Positions 1 through 9,070 of a DNA stretch of 64,000 bases are shown here, in pieces (the stretch's first letter is position 1; each line of letters opens with the position of its first letter). The stretch lies in contig NZ_CP110848.1 in assembly GCF_026240635.1 (NCBI RefSeq), forward strand, positions 1,490,501-1,554,500, in the 5' to 3' direction. The notes below the pieces were generated by a model that saw only the letters and a program-made list of their open reading frames with translations, ran no database searches and was not told the origin of the DNA. The stretch is from Trichothermofontia sichuanensis B231. GTDB lineage: Bacteria; Cyanobacteriota; Cyanobacteriia; B231. The position numbers and the translations under genes are program-made.

Positions 1-3000
1 CGATGGTCTTTTGTTCAGAGATATTCGGTTGGGTGCGAGCATCCCGTAGTTCTGTTAACGCTGCCACCACCCGCGTCATCACCTCAGCCCAATCCCCCAG
101 GCGGGTTTGGCGGAACAGCCGTACCGTTGGGTACCAGGGACTATCTTCTCGCTCCAGTAACCAACGCCAATCGGGCAGGGCTGAGAGCAAAATCCAGGTT
201 GGCTTGCCCAGGGCACCGGCCAGATGGGCTACTGACGTATCCACAGTAATGACCAGATCCAGTTGTTCAATGACTGCTGCGGTATCAGCAAAATCCCTCA
301 GATGGGGACTGAGATCGGGGACGACCAGCCCATCGGGTAAATCGGCTAACTGGGCAACGGGACCACCGACCTGGAGGCTATAAAAACCAACGTTTTCAAC
401 TGATAAAACTGGCAGAAATGCTCTTAAGGGACACGATCGCTTTTGATCCGTCGGATTTTGGGGATTCCCTGCCCAGACAATGCCAACCTTGAGGCGAATC
501 TGGGCTGGGGCTTGCAGAATCAGGGGCGGAATGGCAGGTGCCTTGAGATAGGGAACGTGGGCCGGAACCGTATTGAGATCGGTTTGGAAAATAATGGGTA
601 AATCCATCAACGGTAGGAAGGTATCAAAGGCCACCTCATGGTGGGTGACGGCCTGATCAACCCCTTCAACCGAGGCAATTAACCGCTCCAGTCCTGCATA
701 ACAGGAGACAATCACCCGTCCGCCCCGTTGCGCCACCAAGGGGGCATAGCGGACAAATTGGATAATATCGCCATGACCCTGTTCCGGGTAGAGCAAAATC
801 GTTTTGCCGGTTAGATCATTGCCGTCCCATTGGGGTTGTGAAAAATTGGGTAAGCCTTCGTCTTCTACTTGCCAACGCCAACGATATTCAGCAAAGCCTC
901 GAACTAAATCCCCTAGGGTCAATAGGGATAGGCCAAGATTGCGATGAGCCGCACTCAGGCCAGGATCATGAGCGATCGCTTGTTCAAAATAGGCTATTGC
1001 TTCAGTAACTTTTCCACGTCGAAAATAGGCTGATCCAAGATTGTTATAGGCTGCTGCTTCCTGGGGGTAAACCTGTAGGAGTTGTTCATAACACGCTTTG
1101 ATCTCCTCAAAGGGGTCCTGAGGTGTAAAGAGTTTTTCCCAAGTGTCAGCCTGCGCCAGAATACTCCCCAGCCCATAGTACGGTTCTGGATAAGCAGGAT
1201 TGAGGGCAATCGCTTGTCGATAATGATCGCTAGCAGCTTGAAGATTTCCCTGTACTTGCAATGCCTTGCCCAAGTTGTGGTGGGCTTGGGGAAAATCTGG
1301 TTTTTGCCGGAGGGCTGCCCGATAGTAGGTGATGGCGGCATCAAGATCCCCAGCTTTGTGCAGAGCCACCCCCAAATTAGCCAGGGTATGGGGGAGGTTG
1401 GGGTTCAGGGCGATCGCTTGTTGATAGCAGGCGATCGCCGTTGGCCAATCCTGTTGCTCCAAAGCTTGGGTTCCTTCCTGGAGCAGTCGTTCCAAGGTTT
1501 GTCGTTGGGTAGCGGCTATGCGGGTCATATCCGGAGCGATCTGGCTCTGGGTATTGTTTGCCGTCGTGGCCGGTATGGTGTGGGAGGGTGAAGCTGTTAC
1601 AGGTTTTGCGATCGCTTGATCCTGGGAAATTGGGCGCGATTCTCCTGGGGAGACGCTACGCGAACGCGTCGCTTTGGATGTGCTTTTCGGCGTTATCTGG
1701 AAGCTTTTGGGGTTAGCAGTTGGCGTTGTTGATTGAGAACGGGATTTTTTCCCAGAAGTTGCCTGCTTTTTGGCTTTTGCTCTAGATTTTTTCGGTGTTG
1801 CCCGAACCTGCTGCCGTTTATCCTGCTGAGTTCCTGGATAGTCCTTAAGGGCTGCGATAACCTGGGTGATAACTGCCTCCCAATCCTGTCGTCGCGGTTG
1901 GCGGAAGAGGCGCAGGGTGGGGTACCAGGGGCTATCTTCGCGTCCCAACAACCAACGCCAATCGGGGATATAGGCCAGCAGCACCCAAGCGGGTTTCGCT
2001 AACGCACCGGCTAGGTGGGCCACGGCGGTGTCTACAGTAATCACTAAATCAAGTTGGGCAATGGCCGCAGCCGTTTCACCAAAATCCGTTAACTGGGGGC
2101 TGAGGTCCGTAATCCGGGCCTGCTCCGCCTCCGGCAAGGCCGCTAATTCCAAAGCTGGCGCTCCCACCTGCAAACTATAGAAGGCAATATCAGGCAGGGC
2201 CAACAGGGGCCGCAAGACCTCTAGGCCACAGGATCGTTGGGCATCATTGGGGTGCTCTGGACTGCCTGCCCAAACCAAGCCCACCTTCAGCCGCATCCCC
2301 ACGGGCGCAGTCAGTTGCACTTGGGTGTCGGCGGGGACTTGTAGGTAGGGAACCGTTGCCGGGATCGTATCGAGGGTCGTCCCCAACAGGCGCGGCAGGC
2401 TGAGCAGGGGCGCACAAATCTCAAAGTCTTGTTGTGAGACTGCCATGTTGAGCAGGCGATCGATTCCTGGTACCGATGCAAACAGCCGTTGCAAATTTTC
2501 TGGACAACAGACGATGACCCGCCCCCCCCGTGCCGCCACCAGGGGAGCGTAGCGAATGAACTGGATTAAGTCCCCATGTCCCTGTTCTGGGTGCAACAAA
2601 ATGGTGCGTCCGGCCAAGTCACTCCCATCCCACTGGGGTTGGGTGGGTGGGGTTTTTTCAAAATGTTTAGTACGCCACCGCCACTCGTATTCCGCAAATC
2701 CCCGTGGAAAGTCCCCCTGAAGTAACCAGGCCACCCCCAGATTGAAATGGGCATCCACATGGTTCGGGTCAAGCGCAAGTACCTGCTGGAAATGGGCGAT
2801 CGCGCCGACAACATCCCCTTGCTTCAACAAACAACTGCCCAGATTTTGGCAGGCCCCCAGATGCTGGGGATTGAGAGCCAAGACCTGCTGATATTCGGCG
2901 ATCGCCACCTCCAGATTCCCCTGCTTAACGTAGGCATTCCCCAGGTTGTAATGGGCGTCAACATAATTCGGGCGCTGACGCAGGGCATATTCATAGTGTG

Positions 3001-6000
3001 CGATCGCGACGGCCAACTGTCCCTGGTTAAACAAAGCCGTCCCCAGGTTGTTGTGAACATCGGCGTAATCGGGATTGAGGCTAAGGGCACGTTCGTAGTA
3101 GGCGATCGCCGTGTCCCATGCTTGCCGCGCCTGCATCAAATTGCCCAGATTACACAGCGCTTCGGGATAGTCAGGCCGCAATGACAGAGCACGTTGGTAC
3201 TGCTCCATCGCCTGGTTATGGTTTCCCATCTGGTGATAGGCATAGCCCAAGTGGAAGTGAATCTCTTCAGGTTGGGGATAGTGGGGGAGCGCTTGTTGAT
3301 AGCAGGCGATCGCCTGTTCCCATTCCTCCGATCGCAAATGCACTAATCCCTGTTGCGCTAGGGCTTGCCCATCATCTGTCATTGGTTGGGGGGCGGGTTT
3401 GAAACCCGCCCCTACCGAATCCGGTCCCCCCCCTTGGCACCACACGGATAATGCCGCCGCGACCCGGCTCACTACCTCATCCCAATCGCCCGCACGGGAT
3501 TGCCGGAAGATCCGCATCGTCGGATACCAGGGACTATCCTCCCGGTCCAACAACCACCGCCAATCCGCCACCTTTGACAAAAGCAACCACACGGGTTTGG
3601 CCATCGCCCCCGCCAGATGGGCCACCGACGTATCCACACTGATCACCAGATCCAACTGGTCAATTAATGCCGCCGTATCGGCAAAATCCCCCAAATAGGG
3701 ACTGAGATCCTGAATTGGCAGGGTGGCCAGCAAGGCCCGATCGGCCCCGGTAACCTCCTTTTGCAGGCTATAAATCGCCAAATTCGGGATGTGCCACAAC
3801 GGTTGTAACGCGGTCAGCGGACAGGTCCGTCGCCCATTATCGGGATGCTTCACATTGCCCGACCAAACTAAACCGATCTTCCGGTGCGGTGTTGCGGGTA
3901 GGTCAAGGGGAGGCGGTGTTACGGCCTGCAAATAGGGGACGGACGCTGGAATCGTCTCCAGCCGGGTGCCCAGGATATAGGGCAAGCTCATCAGGGGCGC
4001 GTGCACCTGGAACGAATGGTTAGCAAGCTGCTGAACGACCTGCCACCCAGTAGCGGCAGGTTTACCCCTATCCTGGCTATTGACCGATACCTCAGTAAAG
4101 GGGAGGGAGAAGGGAGAAGGGAGGAGGGAGGAGGAAGGTTCATTACTCTCCTCTCGTTTCTCGTTTCCCTCTTCTCGCTTTATGAGAATCGGTTGCTCAA
4201 GAACCTGCTCGACGCCCGGGATGGCCGCAAACAGCCGCATAAGGGGCGATCGACACTGGAGCAATACCCGCCCACCCTTTGCCACCACTAGGGCCACATA
4301 CCGCACAAACTGGATGGCATCCCCCAATCCCTGCTCCGCGTGCAACAGAATCGTTTGACCGTTCAGATCCGAGCCATCCCAACGCGGCTGGGCACAGCTC
4401 ATCCACCCCCTACGAATCTGCCACCGCCACTCATGCTCGACCCAACCTTCGGCGAAGTTGCCCTGGGCGAGTAGAGCGATCGCTAGGTTATAGTGGGCAC
4501 CCTCAAAGTCCGGCTTGAGGGCGATCGCTTGGCGAAAATGGGCGATTGCCTCATCCCATTGCGATCGCTGCATGAGGATATATCCCAAATTCGATAACGC
4601 TTCTGGATAGTCGGGTCGCAGCGCCAAAGCGGCTTGGTAATGCGAGACGGCGGCCTCTACCTGTCCGGAGCGTTGGTGGGCATACCCCAAATGGGAATGA
4701 ATTTCTGCGGGTTGGGGGTGGTGGGGCAAGACTTGTTGGTAACAGGCGATCGCGTCCGCCCAACGCTCCTCCCGCAAGGCTACCATTCCTGCTTCTGCCA
4801 AAGCTTGCCAATTAGTGGCCGCTGGTGGTGGAACGGGTTTACCCCTATCCTGGCCATTGACCAGTTGCTTTTCCGACCCCCAATCGGCCAACGCCCTCAT
4901 CACCCGTGCCATCACATCGTCCCAATCGCCTGCACGGGCCTGGCGGAAGATCCGCATCGTCGGATACCAGGGACTATCCTCCCGGTCCAACAACCACCGC
5001 CAATCCGCCACATCCGCCAGCAAGAGCCACACGGGTTTCGCCATTGCCCCCGCTAAGTGGACCACCGACGTATCCACACTGATCACCAGATCCAACTGGT
5101 CAATCAACGCTGCCGTATCGGCAAAGTCCCCCAGGTAAGGACCCAGATCCTGGATCGGCAGGGTGGCGATCGCTGCCCGATCCTCCGGGGGTAACTCCTT
5201 TTGCAAACTGTAGAACGCAATATCCGATCGTTGCCATAGGGGCGCTAAGGCCTTCAGCGGACAACTGCGCCGGAAATTTTGGCTATTCGCCGGATTCCCC
5301 GACCACACCAGACCCACCTTGAGGCGACAGTGAGCGGGAGCCGTCAAGGTTAACGGCGGCGGCGTACTTGCCCGGAGATAGGGAACCGTGGCCGGGATGG
5401 TGTCCACGGTCGTGCCCAGGAGGTAGGGCAAACTCATCAAGGCGGCATAGGTCTCAAACAGGTGATTCGGTACAAAGCGGTCAACGACCTGGCTCACCCC
5501 CGGCACCGTCGCGAACAACCGCTTCAGGGAATCGGAGCAACTGACTAAGACCTTGCCCCCCCGTTGGGCTACCAATGTCGCATAGCGCACAAACTGAATC
5601 ATATCGCCCAGCCCCTGCTCCGAATGCAGCAGGATCGAGCGTCCGTTGAGATCGCCCCCATCCCAGCGCGTATGGGCACTGAAAACCAGCCCCTCAAACT
5701 CCGGCACCTGCCAGCGCCATTCATACTCCCGCCAGCCGGTCTGAAAATCCCCCAGGGTCAGATAGGCGATCGCCCGATTCAGATGAGCATGGCCGTGATC
5801 GGGTTTACGGGCGATCACAGCCTGGTATTGGGCGAGCGCGGCCTCATAGCGCCCTTGGCTGTGGAGCACCACCGCCAGACAATGGAGGGTGTCAACCTTG
5901 TCAAAGCCTAAGGCGATCGCCTGCCGATAGTGATATTCGGCTTCGGCATAGGCATGACGCTGCTGGAGCCTATAACCCAGTTGGTTATGGGCGGCGGCAT

Positions 6001-6619
6001 AGTCGGGCTTGAGGGCGATCGCTTGGCGGTAATGACTTTCAGCCCCGCTATAGTCTCCCTGTTCTTCCAGGAGCCGTCCCCAGTTGTAGTGGGTTTCCGG
6101 ATAGTCTGCTCGCAGTTCCAGTGCCCGTTGATAGTGGGCGATCGCGGCCTCAAACTGTTTTTGGCGCTGGTGAGCCGTGCCCAGGTTGCTATGGGCTTCG
6201 GCATAGTCAGGTTTCAGTTCCAGCGCCCGTTGATAATAGGTGATCGCCAACTCGACCTGGTTCTGCATTTGTAGGGCATTGCCGAGGTTGCAGTGGGCTT
6301 CGGCATAGGTGGGATAGTGGGTAATAGCCTGTTGATAATGGGCGATCGCCCCCTCTAAATCCCCACGTGCCTGGAGGACAGCCCCCAGATTATTGTGGGC
6401 TTCGGCATAGTCGGGTTTGAGCGCGATCGCCTGCTGCCAACACGTGGCTGCCCGGTCATTTTCGCCCAACCCATGCCAGACACACCCCATCAACACCAAG
6501 GCTTCAATGTGTTCCGGTGCTTGTTCCAGGAGGCGCTGACAAGTGTGGTGTGCCGCAACTAGGTCGCGATCGCGGTATTGCTGATAGGCTAGGGCCAGCA
6601 GGGCGGGAAAGGATGCCAT
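1..6619 (-). CDS. Giant multi-module TPR-glycosyltransferase (partial, C-terminus beyond left edge)
   Basis: An uninterrupted minus-strand frame runs from ATG at 6619 to the window edge, at least 2206 codons. It reads as four TPR + glycosyltransferase modules. TPR blocks lie at about residues 1-300, 603-716, 1084-1307 and 1694-1917. Each ends in a WRW motif and is followed by a GT9/heptosyltransferase-like domain (residues about 304-573, 727-1060, 1314-1597, 1920-2194). Each GT domain carries ILLxxEQGxGDxIQFVRY, a later DLVIxVDTxxxHLAGA motif and a closing DWRWLLxREDSPWYPT motif. Such TPR-GT proteins are presumed to modify protein or surface glycans; the substrate is unknown. One module per protein is the arrangement I know, so a tandem array of four is unusual. 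The linkers contain in-frame copies of intergenic repeats. I see no signal peptide. The frame is seen directly; the catalytic role is family inference. Confidence 0.85.
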   Translation of the reverse strand, partial: MASFPALLALAYQQYRDRDLVAAHHTCQRLLEQAPEHIEALVLMGCVWHGLGENDRAATCWQQAIALKPDYAEAHNNLGAVLQARGDLEGAIAHYQQAITHYPTYAEAHCNLGNALQMQNQVELAITYYQRALELKPDYAEAHSNLGTAHQRQKQFEAAIAHYQRALELRADYPETHYNWGRLLEEQGDYSGAESHYRQAIALKPDYAAAHNQLGYRLQQRHAYAEAEYHYRQAIALGFDKVDTLHCLAVVLHSQGRYEAALAQYQAVIARKPDHGHAHLNRAIAYLTLGDFQTGWREYEWRWQVPEFEGLVFSAHTRWDGGDLNGRSILLHSEQGLGDMIQFVRYATLVAQRGGKVLVSCSDSLKRLFATVPGVSQVVDRFVPNHLFETYAALMSLPYLLGTTVDTIPATVPYLRASTPPPLTLTAPAHCRLKVGLVWSGNPANSQNFRRSCPLKALAPLWQRSDIAFYSLQKELPPEDRAAIATLPIQDLGPYLGDFADTAALIDQLDLVISVDTSVVHLAGAMAKPVWLLLADVADWRWLLDREDSPWYPTMRIFRQARAGDWDDVMARVMRALADWGSEKQLVNGQDRGKPVPPPAATNWQALAEAGMVALREERWADAIACYQQVLPHHPQPAEIHSHLGYAHQRSGQVEAAVSHYQAALALRPDYPEALSNLGYILMQRSQWDEAIAHFRQAIALKPDFEGAHYNLAIALLAQGNFAEGWVEHEWRWQIRRGWMSCAQPRWDGSDLNGQTILLHAEQGLGDAIQFVRYVALVVAKGGRVLLQCRSPLMRLFAAIPGVEQVLEQPILIKREEGNEKREESNEPSSSLLPSPFSLPFTEVSVNSQDRGKPAATGWQVVQQLANHSFQVHAPLMSLPYILGTRLETIPASVPYLQAVTPPPLDLPATPHRKIGLVWSGNVKHPDNGRRTCPLTALQPLWHIPNLAIYSLQKEVTGADRALLATLPIQDLSPYLGDFADTAALIDQLDLVISVDTSVAHLAGAMAKPVWLLLSKVADWRWLLDREDSPWYPTMRIFRQSRAGDWDEVVSRVAAALSVWCQGGGPDSVGAGFKPAPQPMTDDGQALAQQGLVHLRSEEWEQAIACYQQALPHYPQPEEIHFHLGYAYHQMGNHNQAMEQYQRALSLRPDYPEALCNLGNLMQARQAWDTAIAYYERALSLNPDYADVHNNLGTALFNQGQLAVAIAHYEYALRQRPNYVDAHYNLGNAYVKQGNLEVAIAEYQQVLALNPQHLGACQNLGSCLLKQGDVVGAIAHFQQVLALDPNHVDAHFNLGVAWLLQGDFPRGFAEYEWRWRTKHFEKTPPTQPQWDGSDLAGRTILLHPEQGHGDLIQFIRYAPLVAARGGRVIVCCPENLQRLFASVPGIDRLLNMAVSQQDFEICAPLLSLPRLLGTTLDTIPATVPYLQVPADTQVQLTAPVGMRLKVGLVWAGSPEHPNDAQRSCGLEVLRPLLALPDIAFYSLQVGAPALELAALPEAEQARITDLSPQLTDFGETAAAIAQLDLVITVDTAVAHLAGALAKPAWVLLAYIPDWRWLLGREDSPWYPTLRLFRQPRRQDWEAVITQVIAALKDYPGTQQDKRQQVRATPKKSRAKAKKQATSGKKSRSQSTTPTANPKSFQITPKSTSKATRSRSVSPGESRPISQDQAIAKPVTASPSHTIPATTANNTQSQIAPDMTRIAATQRQTLERLLQEGTQALEQQDWPTAIACYQQAIALNPNLPHTLANLGVALHKAGDLDAAITYYRAALRQKPDFPQAHHNLGKALQVQGNLQAASDHYRQAIALNPAYPEPYYGLGSILAQADTWEKLFTPQDPFEEIKACYEQLLQVYPQEAAAYNNLGSAYFRRGKVTEAIAYFEQAIAHDPGLSAAHRNLGLSLLTLGDLVRGFAEYRWRWQVEDEGLPNFSQPQWDGNDLTGKTILLYPEQGHGDIIQFVRYAPLVAQRGGRVIVSCYAGLERLIASVEGVDQAVTHHEVAFDTFLPLMDLPIIFQTDLNTVPAHVPYLKAPAIPPLILQAPAQIRLKVGIVWAGNPQNPTDQKRSCPLRAFLPVLSVENVGFYSLQVGGPVAQLADLPDGLVVPDLSPHLRDFADTAAVIEQLDLVITVDTSVAHLAGALGKPTWILLSALPDWRWLLEREDSPWYPTVRLFRQTRLGDWAEVMTRVVAALTELRDARTQPNISEQKTI
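1646..1672. repeat. Short interspersed repeat in the module 3-4 linker
   Basis: The segment holds GGAGACGCTACGCGAACG, a motif I know as a frequent cyanobacterial interspersed repeat. Here it is translated in frame within a K/R/S/T-rich linker (1560-1820) of the TPR-GT protein. Confidence 0.5.
3390..3412. repeat. Palindromic repeat inside the TPR-GT coding frame
   Basis: An 11-bp perfect inverted repeat (GGGGCGGGTTT, one spacer base, then its complement) lies in the linker between modules 2 and 3. It is read in frame as a short G/A/F/K/P-rich stretch. Palindromes of this type are common between cyanobacterial genes. Confidence 0.75.
4059..4085. repeat. 27-bp direct repeat, copy A (within a GT domain)
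   Basis: This 27-bp segment matches 4836-4862 with a single mismatch. It encodes VNSQDRGKP on the minus strand. Copy A sits inside the second GT domain; copy B is in the linker between modules 1 and 2. Confidence 0.8.
4097..4187. repeat. Low-complexity purine/pyrimidine imperfect inverted repeat, in frame
   Basis: The first half is G/A-rich (GGGAGGGAGAAGGG type) and the second half C/T-rich (CTCGTTTCTCG type), so the strand can fold back. It adds about 30 E/K/S/P-rich residues to the second GT domain that are absent from the other three. Similar sequence occurs between glyS and murD (54749-54830). Confidence 0.75.
4836..4862. repeat. 27-bp direct repeat, copy B (linker)
   Basis: Partner of 4059-4085 with one mismatch. 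It encodes VNGQDRGKP in the linker between TPR-GT modules 1 and 2. Confidence 0.8.
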
Positions 6620-6797
6620 AGATGCGCCGCGCAAGGGCAATGATCAACCATCTCCCTCAAAGTATGTCATGGATAGTTGTGGGATATACGGCTGCGAAAA
6701 TTGTAAAGTTCGCCCCAGTTGCGCGAGCGTCTGCAGGAGAGCGCATTCCCTACCACCTGTACTTCAAGAGGGACAAGCGGGGCAGGGAAGTTCCACG

Positions 6798-6838
6798 TCC
6801 CTCGCCCCTTTTAGGTAAGGGATTTAAGGGTGAAAGCC
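6798..6838. repeat. Family-4 hairpin-type repeat fragment
   Basis: A GTCCCT...AGGGATTTA...GGGTGA type unit lies in the 261-bp spacer between murE and the TPR-GT gene. Related units occur at 10811-10851, 14336-14380 and 48538-48580. Confidence 0.45.
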
Positions 6839-6880
6839 GATGCAACGCTGAGTAACGGTACGGTTTCTGTACTAGCCCGA

Positions 6881-8374
6881 TCAGCGGGCCGCTAACCCTG
6901 CCAAGGCTTGTTCGCGATCGTCAAAATGAATCTTCTCAGTGCCTAAAATCTGGTAATCTTCATGGCCCTTTCCCGCAATTAAGACCCCATCCCCCGGTTT
7001 CGCCTGAAGAATCGCCGTGCGGATCGCGGTGGCCCGATCGGCAATGACGATAGGTTGAACCGTATCTGGAATACCCGCCAAGATATCTTGCAAAATCCGT
7101 TCTGGATCTTCGGTGCGGGGATTATCAGACGTCACCACGACCTGATCGGCTAAAGTCGCAGCAATTCGACCCATTTGCGGACGCTTCGTGCGATCGCGAT
7201 CGCCCCCACAACCAAAGACACAGATCATCTGCCCCTGGATAAAGGGACGCGCCGCCTTCAGCAAATTCTCCAGACTATCGGGCGTATGAGCATAGTCCAC
7301 AATGACCGTAATCTCCTGATCGGGATCGGCTTGCACCCGTTGCATCCGACCGGGGACGCCAGGGAAATGCGGGAGTGCCTGTACCATTGCCTCCAGACTC
7401 AGACCTAACTGCAACCCGGCCCCGATCGCGGCTAATAAATTAGAAATATTGAACTGCCCCACTAGCGGTGACTGGAAGGCGATCGTGCCTTGGGGCGTAT
7501 GCAACTGCCCCGCTACCCCAGTAGCCCCATAGGTCAAATCGTGCGTCCACAGATCGGCACTGGCATCACTCACGCTGTAGCGCCACACCTGCTCCGGTGG
7601 GAGTTGGGCAATCAACTGCTGTCCGTAGAGGTCATCCTGGTTGATGATCGCCCGTCCTTTCAAATAATCCGGACTGAACAACCGCGCCTTAGCTGCAAAG
7701 TAGTCCGCCATCGACGGGTGGAAATCCAAGTGATCCTGGGTGAGGTTAGTGAACACCGCCACAGCAAACTCACACCCCAGGACCCGATCTTGGGCCAGAG
7801 CATGGGAACTCACCTCCATGACGCCAAACTTGCACCCTGCCGCCACTGCTGCTGCCAATTGACGCTGCAAGTCCACGGCAAAGGGGGTGGTATGGACCGC
7901 CGTTTGTTGAAATCCTGGCCAGCGGGTATAGAGCGTACCCAGTAAGGCGGTGGGATGCTGACTCGCGCTCAAAAAGAAATCAATCAGGTGGGTTGTCGTT
8001 GTTTTACCATTAGTACCCGTGACACCCACTAACTTGAGGGCTTGGGTCGGTTGTCCGAAAAACCGGGTAGCCAGTTGTGCGCAGGTAGTTACCACGTCTG
8101 GCACGGGAATGATGCACAGATCAGAGGCTTTCTTATGGGCCTTCAGCGTTGCTGCCGCTTGAGGAGAGACGATCGCAGCAATGGCCCCGGCGGCGATCGC
8201 ACTGGCAGCAAACTCACCGCCATCCACCCGGGTTCCTGGCATCCCGATGAAGAGATCGCCTGCCTGACAGGCAAGGGAATTAGTGCTCAAACCCTTGACC
8301 TCTAACGCGAGGGCTGGGTAATCGGGCAGGGTACCTGCCGGGACAAGATCCGTAAGTAAGTCGCGTAACTTCAT
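6881..8374 (-). CDS. murE: UDP-MurNAc-L-Ala-D-Glu:meso-diaminopimelate ligase MurE
   Basis: Adds meso-diaminopimelate to UDP-MurNAc-L-Ala-D-Glu in cytoplasmic peptidoglycan precursor synthesis, using ATP. The 497-residue protein has the usual length. It shows the Mur-ligase P-loop [12 protein letters not shown] (about residue 117), the central EVSSHAL and NLTQDHLDFH segments, and SDNPRTEDP near residue 415, where DNPR is the known specificity motif for meso-diaminopimelate over lysine. The C-terminal domain ends with AGKGHEDYQ. Start ATG at 8374 is the first in the frame and fits the family N-terminus. Spacers of 261 bp downstream and 150 bp upstream suggest it is not tightly coupled to its neighbours. 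Confidence 0.97.
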   Translation of the reverse strand: MKLRDLLTDLVPAGTLPDYPALALEVKGLSTNSLACQAGDLFIGMPGTRVDGGEFAASAIAAGAIAAIVSPQAAATLKAHKKASDLCIIPVPDVVTTCAQLATRFFGQPTQALKLVGVTGTNGKTTTTHLIDFFLSASQHPTALLGTLYTRWPGFQQTAVHTTPFAVDLQRQLAAAVAAGCKFGVMEVSSHALAQDRVLGCEFAVAVFTNLTQDHLDFHPSMADYFAAKARLFSPDYLKGRAIINQDDLYGQQLIAQLPPEQVWRYSVSDASADLWTHDLTYGATGVAGQLHTPQGTIAFQSPLVGQFNISNLLAAIGAGLQLGLSLEAMVQALPHFPGVPGRMQRVQADPDQEITVIVDYAHTPDSLENLLKAARPFIQGQMICVFGCGGDRDRTKRPQMGRIAATLADQVVVTSDNPRTEDPERILQDILAGIPDTVQPIVIADRATAIRTAILQAKPGDGVLIAGKGHEDYQILGTEKIHFDDREQALAGLAAR

Positions 8375-8524
8375 GCCCAGTCACCTCCAACACACAATAT
8401 GCAACACATCCGCTCCAACACATCTTGATCCGACCAGCAGCCCACATCCGCTAACCCCTGCTCCTAGTCCCCTAGTCCCCTGTTTGCAGGGAGATGCGGC
8501 GATTTGAGGATGGATTTTGATTAA

Positions 8525-8806
8525 TTAGGCATGGGCAGCAAACACTTTCTGTAACATTTGTGTCAACTGATCAACACTGGCACGGGGAGAGAGACGGGGA
8601 ATCGAGATAGCCCCCGCTTCGCCGATATTTTCATCTGGAATTAGATACAACACTGGGACTGACATCTCGTAGGTTTCCAACCAATCTTGTCGGGTGGTGA
8701 TGTCCCGCACCTCTAGCTCAAAGTCGAGGGTAGTGATCTGGGCCAGTTTTTCCTTGAGTCCGGCACAGATATGACAACCCGGTTTGGCGTACATAATTAA
8801 ACGCAT
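8525..8806 (-). CDS. Glutaredoxin-family protein
   Basis: A small 93-residue thioredoxin-fold protein. The start MRLIMYAKPGCHICAGL places a CHIC dithiol motif at residues 11-14, in the position of the CPYC site of glutaredoxins. The SVPVLYLIP segment supplies the conserved cis-proline. It probably acts as a cytoplasmic thiol-disulfide oxidoreductase, but CHIC is not the classical glutaredoxin motif, so partner and glutathione dependence are uncertain. A run of AGTTTAGA-like repeats lies just upstream (8855-8918). Confidence 0.85.
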   Translation of the reverse strand: MRLIMYAKPGCHICAGLKEKLAQITTLDFELEVRDITTRQDWLETYEMSVPVLYLIPDENIGEAGAISIPRLSPRASVDQLTQMLQKVFAAHA

Positions 8807-8854
8807 ACAATTGATCCTCGGCTGGCAGCGATGGTATGGCTGTGTGTGCTTGCA

Positions 8855-8918
8855 ACAAGTTTAGAAGTCTAGCAACAAGTTTAGAAGTTTAGATCGAAGT
8901 TTAGATCGTAAGTTTAGC
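8855..8918. repeat. Short direct repeats upstream of the glutaredoxin-like gene
   Basis: Several copies of AAGTTTAGA or near variants lie in tandem or near-tandem, including a doubled GCAACAAGTTTAGAAGT unit, 50-110 bp upstream of the ATG at 8806. They could be operator-like or replication slippage products. Confidence 0.6.
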
Positions 8919-9070
8919 TTGTAACTGAGCACCCCCAACACACGCTTGCGCAAATCCAGTATCTTGTGGTGGGTATCGTGTCTAGGCGTCCCCACGAAGG
9001 CAGCCTGTACACGAAGGGTACACTAGGGGAGGATAGCTATCCCCTGCTGTCTTAAGACGCTAATTTTGCC

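Noticed and set aside
3-5138. Many plus-strand frames (for example 1082-1591, 2747-3184, 4815-5138)
   Set aside because: They lie opposite the TPR-GT gene; their residues mirror its repeats and show no domain or start-site support.
6622-6855. 77-codon plus-strand frame between murE and the TPR-GT gene
   Set aside because: It covers a family-4 repeat and has no ribosome binding site or family resemblance.
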